A DNA stretch of 64,000 bases from Auricularia sp. M13 (Eukaryota; Basidiomycota; Agaricomycetes; Auriculariales; Auriculariaceae), in the NCBI GenBank assembly GCA_037042915.1, contig CM073198.1:4092001-4156000 (forward strand). The letters run 5' to 3'. Below are positions 34,398 through 46,064 of this stretch, in pieces. The notes beneath the pieces were generated by a model. It saw only the letters and a program-made list of their open reading frames with translations, ran no database searches and was not told the origin of the DNA. Each line of letters begins with the position of its first letter. Within the stretch, counting starts at the first letter, position 1. The position numbers were made by a program, and so were the translations under genes.

Positions 34398-35360
34398 TCA
34401 AGATGGAAGGGCGGGAGAAATAGCGAATGTGGACGCACCACGGGCTGCTTGTAGTGCTTTGCGGTCTGGGCCGGCGACTCTGGCGACGGCGACGCGAAGG
34501 CGCGGCGGCGGGTTTTCGTAGTACAGACGGTGATAGGTCCGAGGCGACAAAGCCGGGGCGTGCCCAGGCATTGAGAAGGCCGGGGGCGGGGGCGGCGTAG
34601 CAGGCGCGGGCGCGACCGGGCTCTGCGCTCGAGGTGAGCTACAGACGGGGCAGGCGAGCGGCAACTAACCGATGAGGCGACGGATACCGCGCTCGACACG
34701 GCCCAGTGAGGTGTTGGCGGCCGCGCGAAGGAACGCGAGGGCGGCGAATGTACCGTCGGAGGCGTTCTGTGAACGGGGAGAACAGAACGCTGGCGCGAGG
34801 TTAGCATTTGAAGCTTCAGAGGAAGTGAACGCTTACGCGACTGAGTGCCGGAACGGCCGGGTAAGACAACTGCTGGCTGTAAGAAACAGCGGGCGCTGCC
34901 GTCAAGGGCGTCGTGTCGCGGTGGTGGAAGGAGGCCTGCTGCGACCGGAGGTGAATGCGCGTTGGCCGGAGACATCACACGCATACCGGAAGCCGCGCTC
35001 GCACGCTGTCCTCGCCGTCGACCGGGTTTACGAGGACCATCGACGACTGTCGGCCGCCTGGCGCGACGACGGCGTGCGCATTCATAGTCCCGGTCGCGCC
35101 GGACTCGGTGTGCTAAGCGCCGGTGAGCAAGAGGGCCGACTCTGGCGAACGAAAAGAGCTCACGCTTGAGGCACGGGCCTGGACCTGCTTGCGATGGGAA
35201 CGAATCTTGAGCATGTGGGCCTGCGATTCCTTGGCCGCATTCGCCACGACGGGATATTGTCAGCAGCGACCAGCCAGGCGACTGCGCACACGCACGATTT
35301 TTCGCTATGCTCCCGTTTCGGCGAGAGCGACGGCTTGGGCGAGTTGGAGTCCATTGCCAT
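34398..35360 (-). CDS. Unknown gene family A, copy 1
   Basis: Minus strand. Exon 1 35271-35360 starts MAMDSNSPKPSLSPKREH; a 41-nt intron with a CTGAC branch site follows; exon 2 35164-35229 reads ESQAHMLKIRSHRKQVQARA; intron 35113-35163; exon 3 from 35112 reads HTESGATGTMNAHAVVAPGG. Further coding blocks match copy 2 at 51.1-49.9 kb: AAGLLPPP.HDAL and PALSPRTYHRLYYENPP. Exon joins in the 3' half are not resolved and the stop at 34398 (after STFAISPALPS) is my best guess. Length about 200-250 aa, P/S/R-rich. Function unknown. Confidence 0.45.
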
Positions 35361-35407
35361 GCAGTCTGGTGTAGACGACGGTTCCCCAGCAGAGGCCCAT
35401 TCGCGGC

Positions 35408-35415
35408 CTTATATA
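35408..35415 (-). promoter_or_regulatory. TATA box of family A copy 1
   Basis: Minus strand reads GTATATAAGG, about 50 bp before the ATG at 35360. Copy 2 has GTATATAAGG at the same distance. Confidence 0.6.
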
Positions 35416-35599
35416 CGACTCGGCCCACATTCTGGCAGTGGTGCAGACCCTGGCTAGGGCGCGCGGTCGAACAGATTAGGCACGGCGGGCAGGACGGGCA
35501 GCAAAGCAATATGCCATCGTGTACGAGGACAAGCGATACCCGGCACGTGCCGCTCTTGACAATAGGTCCCTGAACTTGCACGTGCCCCGCACATGTCGC

Positions 35600-35750
35600 C
35601 TGCGGTTTGCTCAATCCTTGCTCAATATGTTGCTGCGTCTGGCCCAATGTGTCGCCCGCGTCTGGCTCAATATGTCGCCCGCGTCTTGTTCAATATGTCG
35701 CCCGCATCTGGCTCGATCTGTCGCCCGTGTCTTGCTCACCATGTTCCTGG
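35600..35750. repeat. CAATATGTC motif array upstream of family A copy 1
   Basis: About five tandem copies of a roughly 23-nt unit such as CTCAATATGTCGCCCGCGTC, with changes, lie some 190-340 bp upstream of the copy 1 TATA box. Similar arrays lie upstream of copies 2 and 3, which makes a regulatory or otherwise inherited promoter feature likely. Confidence 0.65.
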
Positions 35751-36331
35751 CCTTCCGCGCGGCGCGCTCGTACAAGCTTTCCCGGCTGCTCAATACGCTT
35801 ACCCCTGGCTGCTTTCTTCCCTTTCTTCTGCTGTCCTTGGCGTGGGCCTCGCGCGAACAGCCAGACTCGCTCGCTACCTCCGCTTTGCCTTCGCGCGTCT
35901 CTCACTTGCAGCACAAAGTCGCTTGCTTCATCATGCCTTGCAATGTCTTGCCCTCTCTCTCTTCTGGCGCACAGCGCATCGCTCGATCATCTGGAGTAAA
36001 TTATGTAGCTAGGATGAGCCGCAGCTATAATACCCGCTTGTTTCGTTTCACCCGTGAAAATGCCAAATCTTTGACCCAATCTCCCTTGTGTCCTTATACC
36101 GTGAATCTGGAACTATTCTGCGCGCCTATTCAACTCTCTGGCCGGTGGCGTTTCAAGTACCTCACTTGACCACCTTTGGTCAAGCAGCTTGCCAATGAAA
36201 ATCGTCCGCAGAGCGTTATAACACCGGTGAAATCTCCCTGTTCCGTGGAACCTCTCACTGCTCGTTTACATATCCTCTGCGTTAGCGATCTTCTATCCTT
36301 CAGACGTCATCGTCGGGTTCGCGGCTCAAAA
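35751..36331. other. Intergenic region
   Basis: Divergent upstream regions of family A copy 1 and the F-box gene. Some short words recur at 51.6-51.9 and 55.8-56.3 kb (for example TGCCTTGCAATG-like strings), which suggests the duplicated block extends into here. Confidence 0.35.
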
Positions 36332-37650
36332 ATGGTGAGGATACGACGCAAATTTTGCGTGCATTCTGCTAACCTCAATTTCCCGCAGGTGCCGGAGAAT
36401 GTCACCCCTGGGCTGTCCCTCGTCATCGGTCCTGGATCTTCCCCGCTTCTTTCTGCTCCTCGGTATGTTCTCCTGTCTTTCATTTCCCGCTCGTCTCACG
36501 GCAATGGTCTCAGTGACTCTCCCCGGACTCGCGCCGGTGCATACGCACATTATCCCACGACCCATCCTTTCGTCCCACCCGAGATATGGGAATACGCCGC
36601 TACCCATCTTTACTCGGCGGCAGATCGTTCTGCTTTCGCACTAGTGAACCGCGCCTTCCGTTGGATCGGCCAAGCGTTGCTTTTTCTCGCATTGACATCT
36701 GTGATCTGTCCGTGCTGTTTCGCCTCCACGAGACGCTGCAGAATGACAGCGAGCGGCATAGTCACGGCATGTTGACAGTATGCGTGCGCCGTCTACGCGT
36801 TTTGCTCGACCCTCAAAATTTCGCGGACAGTGAACTGGCCGCCGCACGATCTTCACTAGAGTTTCTGCTCGCCGAGTGTCCGAGGCTTCAGACACTTTGT
36901 CTGCCTTACTGGACCTCTCCCACCGCAGATCACGCCATATCAATGGCTAGCGTCGGTCTTGTCTCGCTAGAAGTTCGAGTTGACGACTACTACAAACCGT
37001 GGTTCATCGCCATCCTGCGACAGCAGAAGTCCCTGCGCGACCTTCGCGTTTGGGGAACAGCTTGCATCCCGCGCGACGTTTTACCCCTCCTGTCATCCTT
37101 CACGGGTGATCTCGAGACTGCCAGCTCTCTCAGTGTAGGCCGGTCCCTGCGTCAGCTTCAGATTACCGATAATCCCGTAAATGTATTCGAGGCCGCCGCT
37201 TCTCTGCGCGACGTCTCGTCGACGTCTCTCGTCTCCCTCCTTTTGAGGCCCGGCACCGCTGACCCCGAGCAGTATCTGTCGGCTCTGAGGAACGGGTTTC
37301 CACTTTTGCATCATTTGGCGTTGACGGGGTTCCCACGCAGTACCTGCGATTGGTAGGTTCTAGGTTCCTAAGTCGAAGATGACTAATATTCTCAATAGGT
37401 CAGCTGCGACAAGGCGATCTTTCCGGAATGGCCGCATCTGCGCGAGCTCTGCTTGTGCTGCGCTATCGAAGAAACTCCGTCCTTTGATGAATCGGTGGCC
37501 ATCGAGAAAATGCAGCGTAAAAGCCGCGTACTTAAGGACGTCGAGATCCGAACTGTATTGCCCTACGACCTTTGCTGTGAGTCATTCGCCCGAGCTCCCT
37601 TCTCAGTACCCTCACTAACGCTGTGTGTCTCAGTGAGTTCTATAATGTAG
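36332..37650 (+). CDS. F-box protein with leucine-rich C-terminal region
   Basis: F-box core HPFVPPEIWEYAATHLYSAADRSAFALVNRAFR at about 36560-36660 has the family's P-E-I-W, L..L...A and C/V-N-R-x-(W/F) pattern. Then leucine-rich segments: ELAAARSSLEFLLAECPRLQTL, VGLVSLEVRVDDY, KSLRDLRVWG, SLRQLQI and STSLVSLLLRPG, the irregular LRR type usual in mushroom F-box proteins, which recruit targets to SCF ubiquitin ligases. An intron at about 37353-37401 leads to a last exon (FPEWPHLRELCLCCAIEE) and a final short exon ending TAG at 37650. The frame breaks once, at a run of five T near 36682; one extra T would give ALLFSRIDICDL. Start uncertain. Confidence 0.65.
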
Positions 37651-40600
37651 CTCTTCGATGTACATCATTTGGTGAAGGGTGTTTGGCTAAGTTGGAGCAT
37701 ACATCGCAGTATATTACAAAAGGAACATGTGATGCTGAAGATAGACTTGCGTCCGCGACACCAGATTCGGAGCATCGCAGTCGCCCAACAATCGCCCAAC
37801 AATCGTCACGTGACTACACTCGTCCACATTTGAGATCAACCGTGATTGTCGCCGTGCACATGTAACATACCATCACCGACTCCTATTTTCCTAAGTCGTC
37901 GTCCTGTCCTGTTTCTGAGCCGGGCCAGAACGTGGGGCTGCGGCTCGTCCGGCGCATCTTGCGCGCTTCGCCGACGCACTTGCCACGGAGCGCAAATGTC
38001 AAACGCTCTGCCATCGCACCCTGTGTTTGAGAAAGCGAGCAACTCAGCTCCATGTCCAGGACGTATCGTCTGTTGTCGTAGGCCTAGCGGGGCGGAACGT
38101 CGAGAGGCGGAGGGATGTCTCGAGAAATACCCAGAGATCGCAAATCTAAGACGGAAAAGCAATACGAGACGCGAAACAGTCGAAGAACTCGGGGTGCAAG
38201 GGCCGGATACGAGGCACATGAGCTAGCCCATCAGGGTTCAATAGCCAGTGCTGAGCACCGCAGGTTCAAGCAAATCGACTTAACGTCTGGCTGCTAGGCG
38301 CTCCGCGAGTCACGCAGTGGCAGACGGGAAGAAAGAGAAGCAAGGCAGCATCGGCCGCTACCGATCAGGGTCGATATACTGTACTTTGGTGAATTCCTAC
38401 CATTGGTTGGTACTGCAGAGCATGCGGCAAAAACTGAAGACCAGCATCGAGAATGATTCTTGGTATACTTAATGACCGTTGAATCAATATCCGCTTGCAC
38501 GGTATATTCTCTCTGCTTACGTTGTCTCTGCTTACTATTTTGGGAACCAGTATGACCCGGTGACACAACGTATAAATACCCTTCCTTTGCAGTGTCTTGC
38601 CAATTCCCATTCCCAGATACGATGGACTACAAAGTCCCAATTTCGGACGCTCGCGACTCTTCAAACTATCACCATCTTCGCCTGTCGAGATCGTGCTTTG
38701 AGGGCGCGATGTCCTTTGATATTGATAGTGACGAATCTCGTGCGCCCCCTGCCGATGAGACTCGTCTTCACCTTGGAGCTGATTATTCGCAGAACTGAAC
38801 AGTTCGACTATTGAACGAGTGAACATCCGGGACAGTAGAGCGGAGTTCTCGGCTCAGATTGTGATGAAAGCCCGTTACGTAGGAGCGATCGCCTTAGTGC
38901 ACCTCACTCCTGATGACAACTCTCCTCATAGCCCAAAGCTCTGACGTCAATCTTGACATTTGCGCTCATCTGTCTTGTTACCTCCATTGTTGGATGGACC
39001 TTCCGGTTTGCGAAAACTTGACTCAGTTTCCTGAGGGCGGGTAAGTCATGACCGCTGAGAGGATGTCATGATGATGAAGAGGCTGTTGAAGGTGGAGGGA
39101 CCGGACGGCCGGCCGGTCGACCATCAAATCCCGGCGGACTCCGGTCGACCTCAGGGATATGTCACGGTCGAGAACAGCTCAAATACATTTGCACTTGCAG
39201 GCTCAGATTATAAAATTAAATTTATTTGGGACATTGAGCCTGAATTGTAATTTTTTCCCGCAGTCAAATGAAGAGGAGGTGGGGAGCAATTTGAACTCGG
39301 AGCATCGCAAGGCTGATCCACGGAGTATCGGAACAGCGGATGCAACACGTGCAAAGTCGCCCCGGCTTTTCTAAGATTTTCTTCCTCCCACATCGCACCG
39401 TGCGCGCTGCACCGCGCACTGCACACCTTTCCCCGCCGCTGTCCATTTCCCCACCAACCCGTGCTGCCGTGCTGAGGGGAGGTATGCCCTGCAGCATGCG
39501 CGACTGAGCACCGCGTCGGCGCTCGGGGACGCGTAGGGTCGCACTGCGGGCATGCCCGCGACTGGCGACCTGTGATCAGCGCCTCAGCCACGACGAGCAT
39601 GGCGAGCCCAGGAGCGCCGTCGTGTCGACGCCGGCCTCGCGGTGAACGCCACCCGCGCCGTAGTACGCGCTGTAGGGGCTCCACGACTCGTCTCGCCGCG
39701 GCACGCCGGCCGGCGTGCTGGATGACCACGCTGCTCTTCCCCCCCCCTCTCCCCCCTTCATTGCCCCGTACTCGCGAGCTGTCTGTACCGTGCACCATTC
39801 TGCAATATATGTAATTCCGCCTTTTTGCGATTTAATACATGCGCTGCACCACCATAGTCTTATCGGGAGCACAATAAGTCAACTATGCATTGATATACTC
39901 AACAGGACTTTGAGTACAGTACACGAGAGGAAGCGTATGATATGAGCAAGCACCTTGTACGAGACTTGAGCTTGAGGCTTGAGGCACACACAACGCCTGG
40001 ATATCACATCCAGATCACATCCGCGACAACACAAGCACTGCTATAATAGGATACTCTACTGGATAGTCCTCAGGCTCCAGCGGTCGTTTGTGCTGGGACT
40101 ATTCTTGGCGCCGCTGGCCGGACGACCGGCCGGTCCCTTCCCCGTCCCTCCTCATTTCTGAGAAAAGTGTCTGCCAGCATTACCAGTGCATTACCATGTA
40201 AATTGGGGCCCTTTCGATGAGACCGGGGAAACCGTGATAGCGGGCACGACTTTCGACTGTGAGATGGAACACGGCTTCGACATTCTCGACGCAACCTGCG
40301 CGCTGGGAAACGACGCGCGAGAGATGAGAGAAAAAATAAATTCAATCATATTGACATCCACCCACGCTCTGACTCGGCGACGTGGCTCAACCTGCGGGAC
40401 CCTGAGGTTCGAGGTCGTCAAATGACCATCTGCCGATGACCCTTCACGTGGTGTGGTGAATGACGGAGGGGAGTGCCTCTGCTTTCGCGGAAGCCAGAGT
40501 TGGTCTATATTTTGGAGACGGAGAAGGCGTGGCTAGCGTACCGCGAGTCGTTGATCTAAGCTGAGAATCAGGCACCAGAGGCAGACGATGGGAGGGTTAA

Positions 40601-40928
40601 TATAGGAAGAAGGTGTAGATTAGATGATAGTCTGTGGGAGAGAATGAAGAGGAGAACAGAGGGGGAAAGCATGGAAATGGCGCAGATCATATCCCTCGTT
40701 TTGTATGCGCCTCATGCCTACCGTCGATCTCATCCCAGCCTCTAACCTACAGCGGAATTCTCTGCTTGCAATTTTGCGTGCGTTTCATGCCGCCCACATT
40801 CTGTTGCTGCCCCTTGCTATGTGGATTGGCCCAATTCGTGGTGATCTGAACCGGGAACAGCAACGACCAAAATACAGAACATTCATCGTGTAAAGACTGG
40901 TTCGTTGGAATACATGAGCTTTAAAAAG
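37651..40928. other. 3.3 kb without a supported gene
   Basis: Contains a 58-69 codon frame around 38592-38798 (MDYKVPISDARDSSNYHHL), another at 40186-40425, and a block at 40440-40560 that resembles 55030-55140 (family A surroundings). A GGACCGGACGGCCGGCCGG palindrome near 39096-39117 has an inverted partner near 40116-40137, perhaps ends of a 1-kb element. None is firm. Confidence 0.35.
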
Positions 40929-41680
40929 TTACCACTCTTTATGAGGCAGCCCTAGCGCGGCTCGAATTCCCCTGCGACGCTCCTCCGCCACGGCGTCGCA
41001 GAGGTCCCGAATCTTCGGCTGTGTCTTGGCGACTTGCCAAACCTCCGAAAATAGCTTGCTGATCCGCGCCTCCCTCGCCCATTCGATGTCAGGATGCATG
41101 AGCATAAGCTCCATTTCCGAGCCTCGCATTGCACGTCGAAGTGCAGAGCGGAATACGGTAAACATGTTGGCACCTTTCGCGGACGTTGGAGAGTCGTTCC
41201 GCGCCTCCCAGTCTCGCAGTAATTCGCCAGACTCGAGAATCCGCAACGTCTCCGCGATGATATCCGAATACACGTTCTGGTATATCTGCGTCCAAGACGA
41301 TGTCTGCGTGAGAGTCAGATCGTTGAAGCCTGAAGGAGCTGAAGGCTTACCTCGGATAACCCAAGTATTGCCGAGTGTTCTTCGTATGAACCCACAGCAT
41401 TGCATAGTGGGGGGATATCGGAGCAATGGAAACCCTGAAGCATCCCTCCATAACCGTACGGTCGTCTTCAAGGTAGCTACGTACCTGCTGAGCATACTGG
41501 TATGCGGCCATGTGATCTTCTCTCGTGGACGCCAGCGCAGTGTAGGCTATTGCGACCAACGCAGTGCGAGTGCAGATGGGGGAATATATGTGTTCGCCGT
41601 GCCAGCTGCACGTGATATACAGTAATGGGACATATTCATGGGCAAAGCTCGTGAAGCACAGGTCTACTGACCAGCAGGTG
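40929..41680 (-). CDS. Hypothetical protein, 5' end undefined
   Basis: Minus strand, at least three exons, all phase 0: one up to about 41680 (SFAHEYVPLLYITCSWHGEH ... MAAYQYAQQ), exon 41351-41434 (28 codons, GFHCSDIPPLCNAVGSYEEH), and 40929-41303 (TSSWTQIYQNVYSDIIAETL ... AALGLPHKEW, stop TAA). Introns have GTACGT and GTAAGC donors. The protein is helical with LCDAVAEERRRGI near the end. Similar unnamed proteins are common in Agaricomycetes as I recall, but I cannot give a function. First exon not found. Confidence 0.5.
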
Positions 41681-42997
41681 ACATATTGCAGAATACCAAT
41701 CTACCACTGCATACTTTCAATATACGTGAGACCCTGAGAAGATACTATTTATTAGTCAATATACCTGTGTTGCGAGACATAGCTTGCAGGCCGCGGTACA
41801 TGATACTTCTCGGCATGGCAAATATCCGTGCTTCCCTACTCTCAGGACTCCCAATTTTCTGCCGCTGGCTCTCATTCTGCGGTAGCGCGTCGCGTGTGCT
41901 GGTGTTGATGCCGCTGGGAGATAGTATGGGCAGCAAGTATCGCGAACGGCGAAGCCAGTACTACTGTCGCCACGACGGAGGAAAGGTGATGTAGCCTCCG
42001 GAGCGCGCAGGTGATCTTTAGTGTTGCGCGAGCTGCCAGCGACGAGCTATAGGCCGCTCCTTGCTCTCGCACGCGCACTGGTAGGATGGGAAACCCGTGC
42101 GACTGCGGCCATAACTCGAGTACGCAGCAGACGGTATTATCGTGCTAGCATGCAGCGGATGAGCTCCCGGCGGCGTACACCGATGTTATGCTGCATTGGA
42201 ACGTGAGCGAAGCACAGTGGCTGCGACGGTGGTCACATTGCAAGGCCCGGCTTCACTTGATAAGCACAGTTGTATGGAGCTACGCACATGAGCTCGCATG
42301 GATCGGTGTGGCACCTTAAGGGCTCTCCTTTCTCTCAGGAGGTCGGGAACACGGGGAAGGGGTAGAAGAACTGTGATCCTACTGACACGTGAGACGCGTC
42401 CGCGTATCATGGTGCAGGAGCCGGTGGTAAACGGAGCACGCCCGCTGCAGGCAGAGAGCCTCGCCCCGGCACAGGGCGTGATGCACATCGAGCATCCGGG
42501 ACAGTAATGGAAAGGCCGATACGGGACACGCGGCCTCGCAAAGAATCACGGTACGTCCAACACAGCACTGACGCAGCGTTAGAGCAGCGTTGGCGGCACG
42601 CGGCGGAAGCAACCGCACGAACGGGGAGGGGGGGGAGCGCCGTCGTCACCGCCGCCGCACAGCCCAGTAAGCGCCTGATCGGCGAGCATATGTAAATGTA
42701 GAAAGGGCGGTGGTTGGGGACGATGGAGGGGCAGGCGGCGCTGTACCGCGAGGTAGAAAGATGAATGGCCGGGTCGGACTTTGCACGATCCGACGCCGGC
42801 CCTGACAAACACTCAAAGCATATATTATATATATATACATACATACATATAACTCCCGCGCCGTCACTCGGCCTGGAATACGTCTCCTTTCCAATAATGT
42901 TCCCCATGTCGAGTCCGAATAATTGCTGTGCATGCATCGTAGCACGGTCGCTCGGCGACGGCCGCGGATTGAGCCGGTCTACCTCTATTAACGCCCC
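41681..42997. other. No supported gene; TATA-rich promoter at the right end
   Basis: From 42821 to 42850 the sequence is an A/T alternation (ATATTATATATATATACATACATACATATAA), about 150 bp upstream of the chromodomain gene. The rest shows no coding or repeats I can support. Confidence 0.4.
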
Positions 42998-43926
42998 ATG
43001 TCGGACCCCAGCCACGACCAGCAAACGAGCTCGGTTCGGACATACACCCGAGATTCGACCGATAAACTATGGGATGCTATCGCCATCATTGACGAGCGTA
43101 AAGGCGGCTACCTTGTTGACTGGGCCGGTGTCGACGAGGATGGCAAGCGGTGGGAACCCACTTGGGTATGTGCTAGCCTGGTACACAGGTCTTATGAACG
43201 TGTGGTGAATTAGACGTTCTATCTAGACGGCTAGGAGCAACTGCTCAGACGCGCTAATCATTGCCTGGAAGAAGAAGAAAGAGAAGAAAATCGGCAAGCG
43301 TACGCCAATGAGATCTCGGCGCGGCTGCATTGCACTCATGCCGCGCATTTCATTTACTTATCACCAGGAAAGTCACGCAAAAAGCGGTCCAAACGCATTT
43401 GTTCGCCGAGCGACAATGATCCCTTTGTCTCGCCCAAGTGTGAGATCGAGGGCCAAAAGTTCGTCGATCGGGCGGCATCACCAGACACGCAAGAGCTTCA
43501 GCCTGCTGTTTCTGAAGGCGATCATCTCCTCGACGCGCGCACTTCCGGGTACGTCAGGACGAGTTTGGTGGGGACGGGCAGATTACCGCCTCCGAGAACA
43601 CGAAGTCGGTTCGGCTCGGACAGCTTCACGAGCTCAGCATGCCGCCAGCAACGAGGGCGAGTTCTAGAATGGAACTAAAAGCCGTTACAGCCTCTGTCGC
43701 CACTGAGGCCCCCGAACCTTCGAGCGCTGAGGATAGCAACATTGAGAAATCTCTTGTCGCATGCGAGGCGATGAGCCTAGGCTCTAACAACACTGTGGTT
43801 TGCTTTTCGTTGCTACTAAGTTTTCGTACTGAGGATTAATACGTCTAGCCCGTTTCAAAGCCTGCGATCAACAGCCCTGGCGATCCAGAGTCATCGCCAA
43901 CGCTCTCGCCCTTCCAAGCAAGTTGA
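42998..43926 (+). CDS. Chromodomain protein, 222 aa
   Basis: Five exons (42998-43199, 43249-43299, 43368-43548, 43638-43794, 43849-43926) sum to 669 nt with no stop. The N-terminal domain reads DAIAIIDERKGGYLVDWAGV then DGKRWEPTWV: the chromo fold's aromatic-strand pattern (Y-L-V-x-W-x-G, then W-E-P/ x-W). In Agaricomycetes a family of such proteins has this domain, a basic helix (AWKKKKEKKIGK here) and a disordered rest. Here exon 3 starts RKSRKKRSKR (nuclear signal). Later exons are S/P/E-rich (MELKAVTASVATEAPEPSS). Binding to a methylated histone tail is family knowledge, not shown. A short coil-forming frame (MSLRSAVEQLDLQTSELAAV, 43974-44060) just downstream may be a further exon. Confidence 0.65.
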
Positions 43927-44713
43927 AGCTTTTTGCAGCGCCGCCAGTGCTTACCAGACCGTAGTTATTAAGGATGAGTTTGCGCAGCGCCGTCGAACAG
44001 CTCGATTTGCAGACGAGCGAACTTGCGGCGGTCAAGCTTCAACTCGAACGGACGACCTGATACTCAGATTCTCTATCCAATTAGTTTCGAACCAACAGTC
44101 AGTCATCAATCATTGCAAGTGCAAATCTCATTCAGCCATCTGGCGCGAAACAGATATTTTCGCCGAACCAAACTCACAGCGGCGAATCTCAGTGTTCTTT
44201 CTCAGGGACGAATCGGTTTGCTCCTTTCCATTAACCAGTGACTCCCTCTGCGCAGTGACACCCTTGCATATGTGTTGCATCGGCGACACTGGCCTGTATT
44301 ATGACCCTCATTACACGTCTCAACTTTGGAATAAGCTTCTAACCTAGCTCCCGATTCGCCTTTTCCTCCGCGGCGCCAATCTGCTGTCCTTCGGTTGAGG
44401 ACGCGCAGAATGAGGCGCGCCTTAACCTTCTGCAAGGAGCGCCGGCAGCTAGATTCAGCAAATGCTGGTGTCCGGATGAAGACCGACCGGACCTTCCATC
44501 CGGTCAGCAAACACGTGTTTGTGGCAACAATAGATTCAATAACAATGAATAATAGAATATGTCCGAAAGCGGAAGCGGCGTGTTCCTGCCAAATCAATAT
44601 AATCAATAGGTAGCGCATGTCCGAAAGTGGACGCCGTGCCTGGCTCTGGTCTGATATAACTGATCGGATGCTGGCAGATCTTCGTCGCTCTCTGCTCTGC
44701 GCCCCGTCCCAGC
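43927..44713. other. Intergenic region
   Basis: Apart from the short coil frame at 43974-44060, nothing supported. Upstream of the mini-exon gene. Confidence 0.35.
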
Positions 44714-45879
44714 ATGTTCTCGGATAACAGGGACGAGGTCTGTCCGTCTGGAGGTCACACGTCGCAACGATGTGCTCATTCATACCAGAACCATCTGGCC
44801 TGGGCATCCTTCCTTCCCAACCACTCTGCCACCGCATTCCCAATGGCGACGGTCCGAGACGATGCTCAGGGCTCGTGGGCCGCCGACCTCCAGGCCATTC
44901 AAATGCAGCCGGTCTTACGGACTTCGATGAATGCGCAGCGAGGCGAGGTGACACTCTTACGTCCTTGCCTTTGTCTCATCTCTAATTACATTGCACATCC
45001 AGGATCTATTTCAGCCGCAGACCTTCGTGAACGCGCCGCGACCCGAGGTGACAATCTCACCTCGTCTGTCTCATCTCTAATTACATTGCACATCCAGGAT
45101 CTATTTCAGCCGCAGACCTTCGTGAACGCGCCGCGACCCGAGGTGACAATCTCACCTCGTCTGTCTCATCTCTAATTACATTGCACATCCAGGATCTTTT
45201 TCAGTCGCAGACTTTCGTGAACGCGCCGCGAGCCGAGGTGACAATTTCGCCGCCGTCTGTCTCGTCTCTGACTCGATTGTGCATCCAGCACCTTGATCAG
45301 CACCTTTATCAGGAGGTGCAGCCGCCGTCTGTCTTCGATTGTGAACAGCACCTTTATCAGCCGCAGACTTCCGTGAACGTGCCGCAGGCTGAGGTGACGG
45401 TCTTACACCCTCGCCGGCATCGTCTCTGATGCCATTGCATGTCCAGGACCCTTATCAGCAGATCTCGGTCAACGTGCCGCAAGCCGAGGTGACGCTGATA
45501 TATCCTTACTTGTCTGTCGTCTAATGTAGTTAAGGGCTCCTATCAGACGTATTATGAGGTGCGCTCGTGCCATTCCGATTGTATTCATATTCATCTCTGT
45601 TCAGCTCCCGCGCATATGGATCGGCTCGAGCCTCCCGGCAATATGACACAGATCGCGCCTGTGTTCGCGAACGAGATGCTCGAAAGCTCTGGGAACATTC
45701 TAGATAGTGGCCATGGACGCGCGGTCCCTACCCCGGCAGCTTCGGCATCAACGTTGCCTGCTACGAAACGGCGAAGGAGCGGTCGCCGAAATGATCGCCG
45801 GCGCCGATCCGACGTCGTCTTCTTGAAGCCGGTGGTCATCGTTGACCAGACGCAGGCCCCTGTGTACGGACAGCTTTAG
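44714..45879 (+). CDS. Gene with tandemly amplified 45-nt mini-exons, 282 aa
   Basis: Seven exons, every intron phase 0: 44714-44947, 45003-45047, 45098-45142, 45193-45237, 45289-45393, 45447-45488, 45547-45879; total 849 nt, no stop. Exons 2, 3 and 4 are each 45 nt and encode DLFQPQTFVNAPRPE (third copy S for P and A for P at two sites). Exons 5 and 6 are older copies (HLYQPQTSVNVPQAE, DPYQQISVNVPQAE). Introns 2 and 3 are 50 nt, start GTGACAATCT, contain CTAAT and end CATCCAG; introns 1 and 4 are close relatives. The N-terminus has no motif I know. The last exon has a strong nuclear signal (TKRRRSGRRNDRRRRSD) and ends VDQTQAPVYGQL. Function unknown. Confidence 0.65.
44948..45490. repeat. 95-bp tandem repeat made of exon plus intron
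   Basis: AGGTGACAATCTCACC recurs at 45046 and 45141, with related starts at 45236, 45392 and 45487, a period of 95 bp for the good copies. The unit is one 45-nt exon and one 50-nt intron. Because 95 is not a multiple of three, the array would not stay open if it were read through unspliced. Confidence 0.85.
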
Positions 45880-46064
45880 GCAAAAACTATGTGTTAATGA
45901 TGTGATCCGAATGAAATAGGTTTTGCAGAATTAGATCGACTTCCTCTCCATCGTTTGCATCGAGGATCATCGACTCCTAAATTCGTTCTTTCTGGGAGTG
46001 CAGGAGGATTATCGTAGCGCCGCTAGTGGCAGTCACCAACTCCGAAGCATTAACTCTCACGGAA

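Noticed and set aside
33833-35647. A 604-codon open frame on the minus strand
   Set aside because: It runs through the exons and introns of family A copy 1 in a frame that does not match copy 2, and its content is that of a GC-driven shadow. The spliced reading is better supported by the paralogue.
42998-43926. Decayed chromodomain gene
   Set aside because: Apparent frame changes at 43200, 43300 and 43549 are all explained by GT-AG introns, and the total is a clean 669 nt.
44948-45490. CRISPR-like array
   Set aside because: The 95-bp period is uniform, with repeats and 'spacers' equally conserved and clear splice signals; the organism is a eukaryote.
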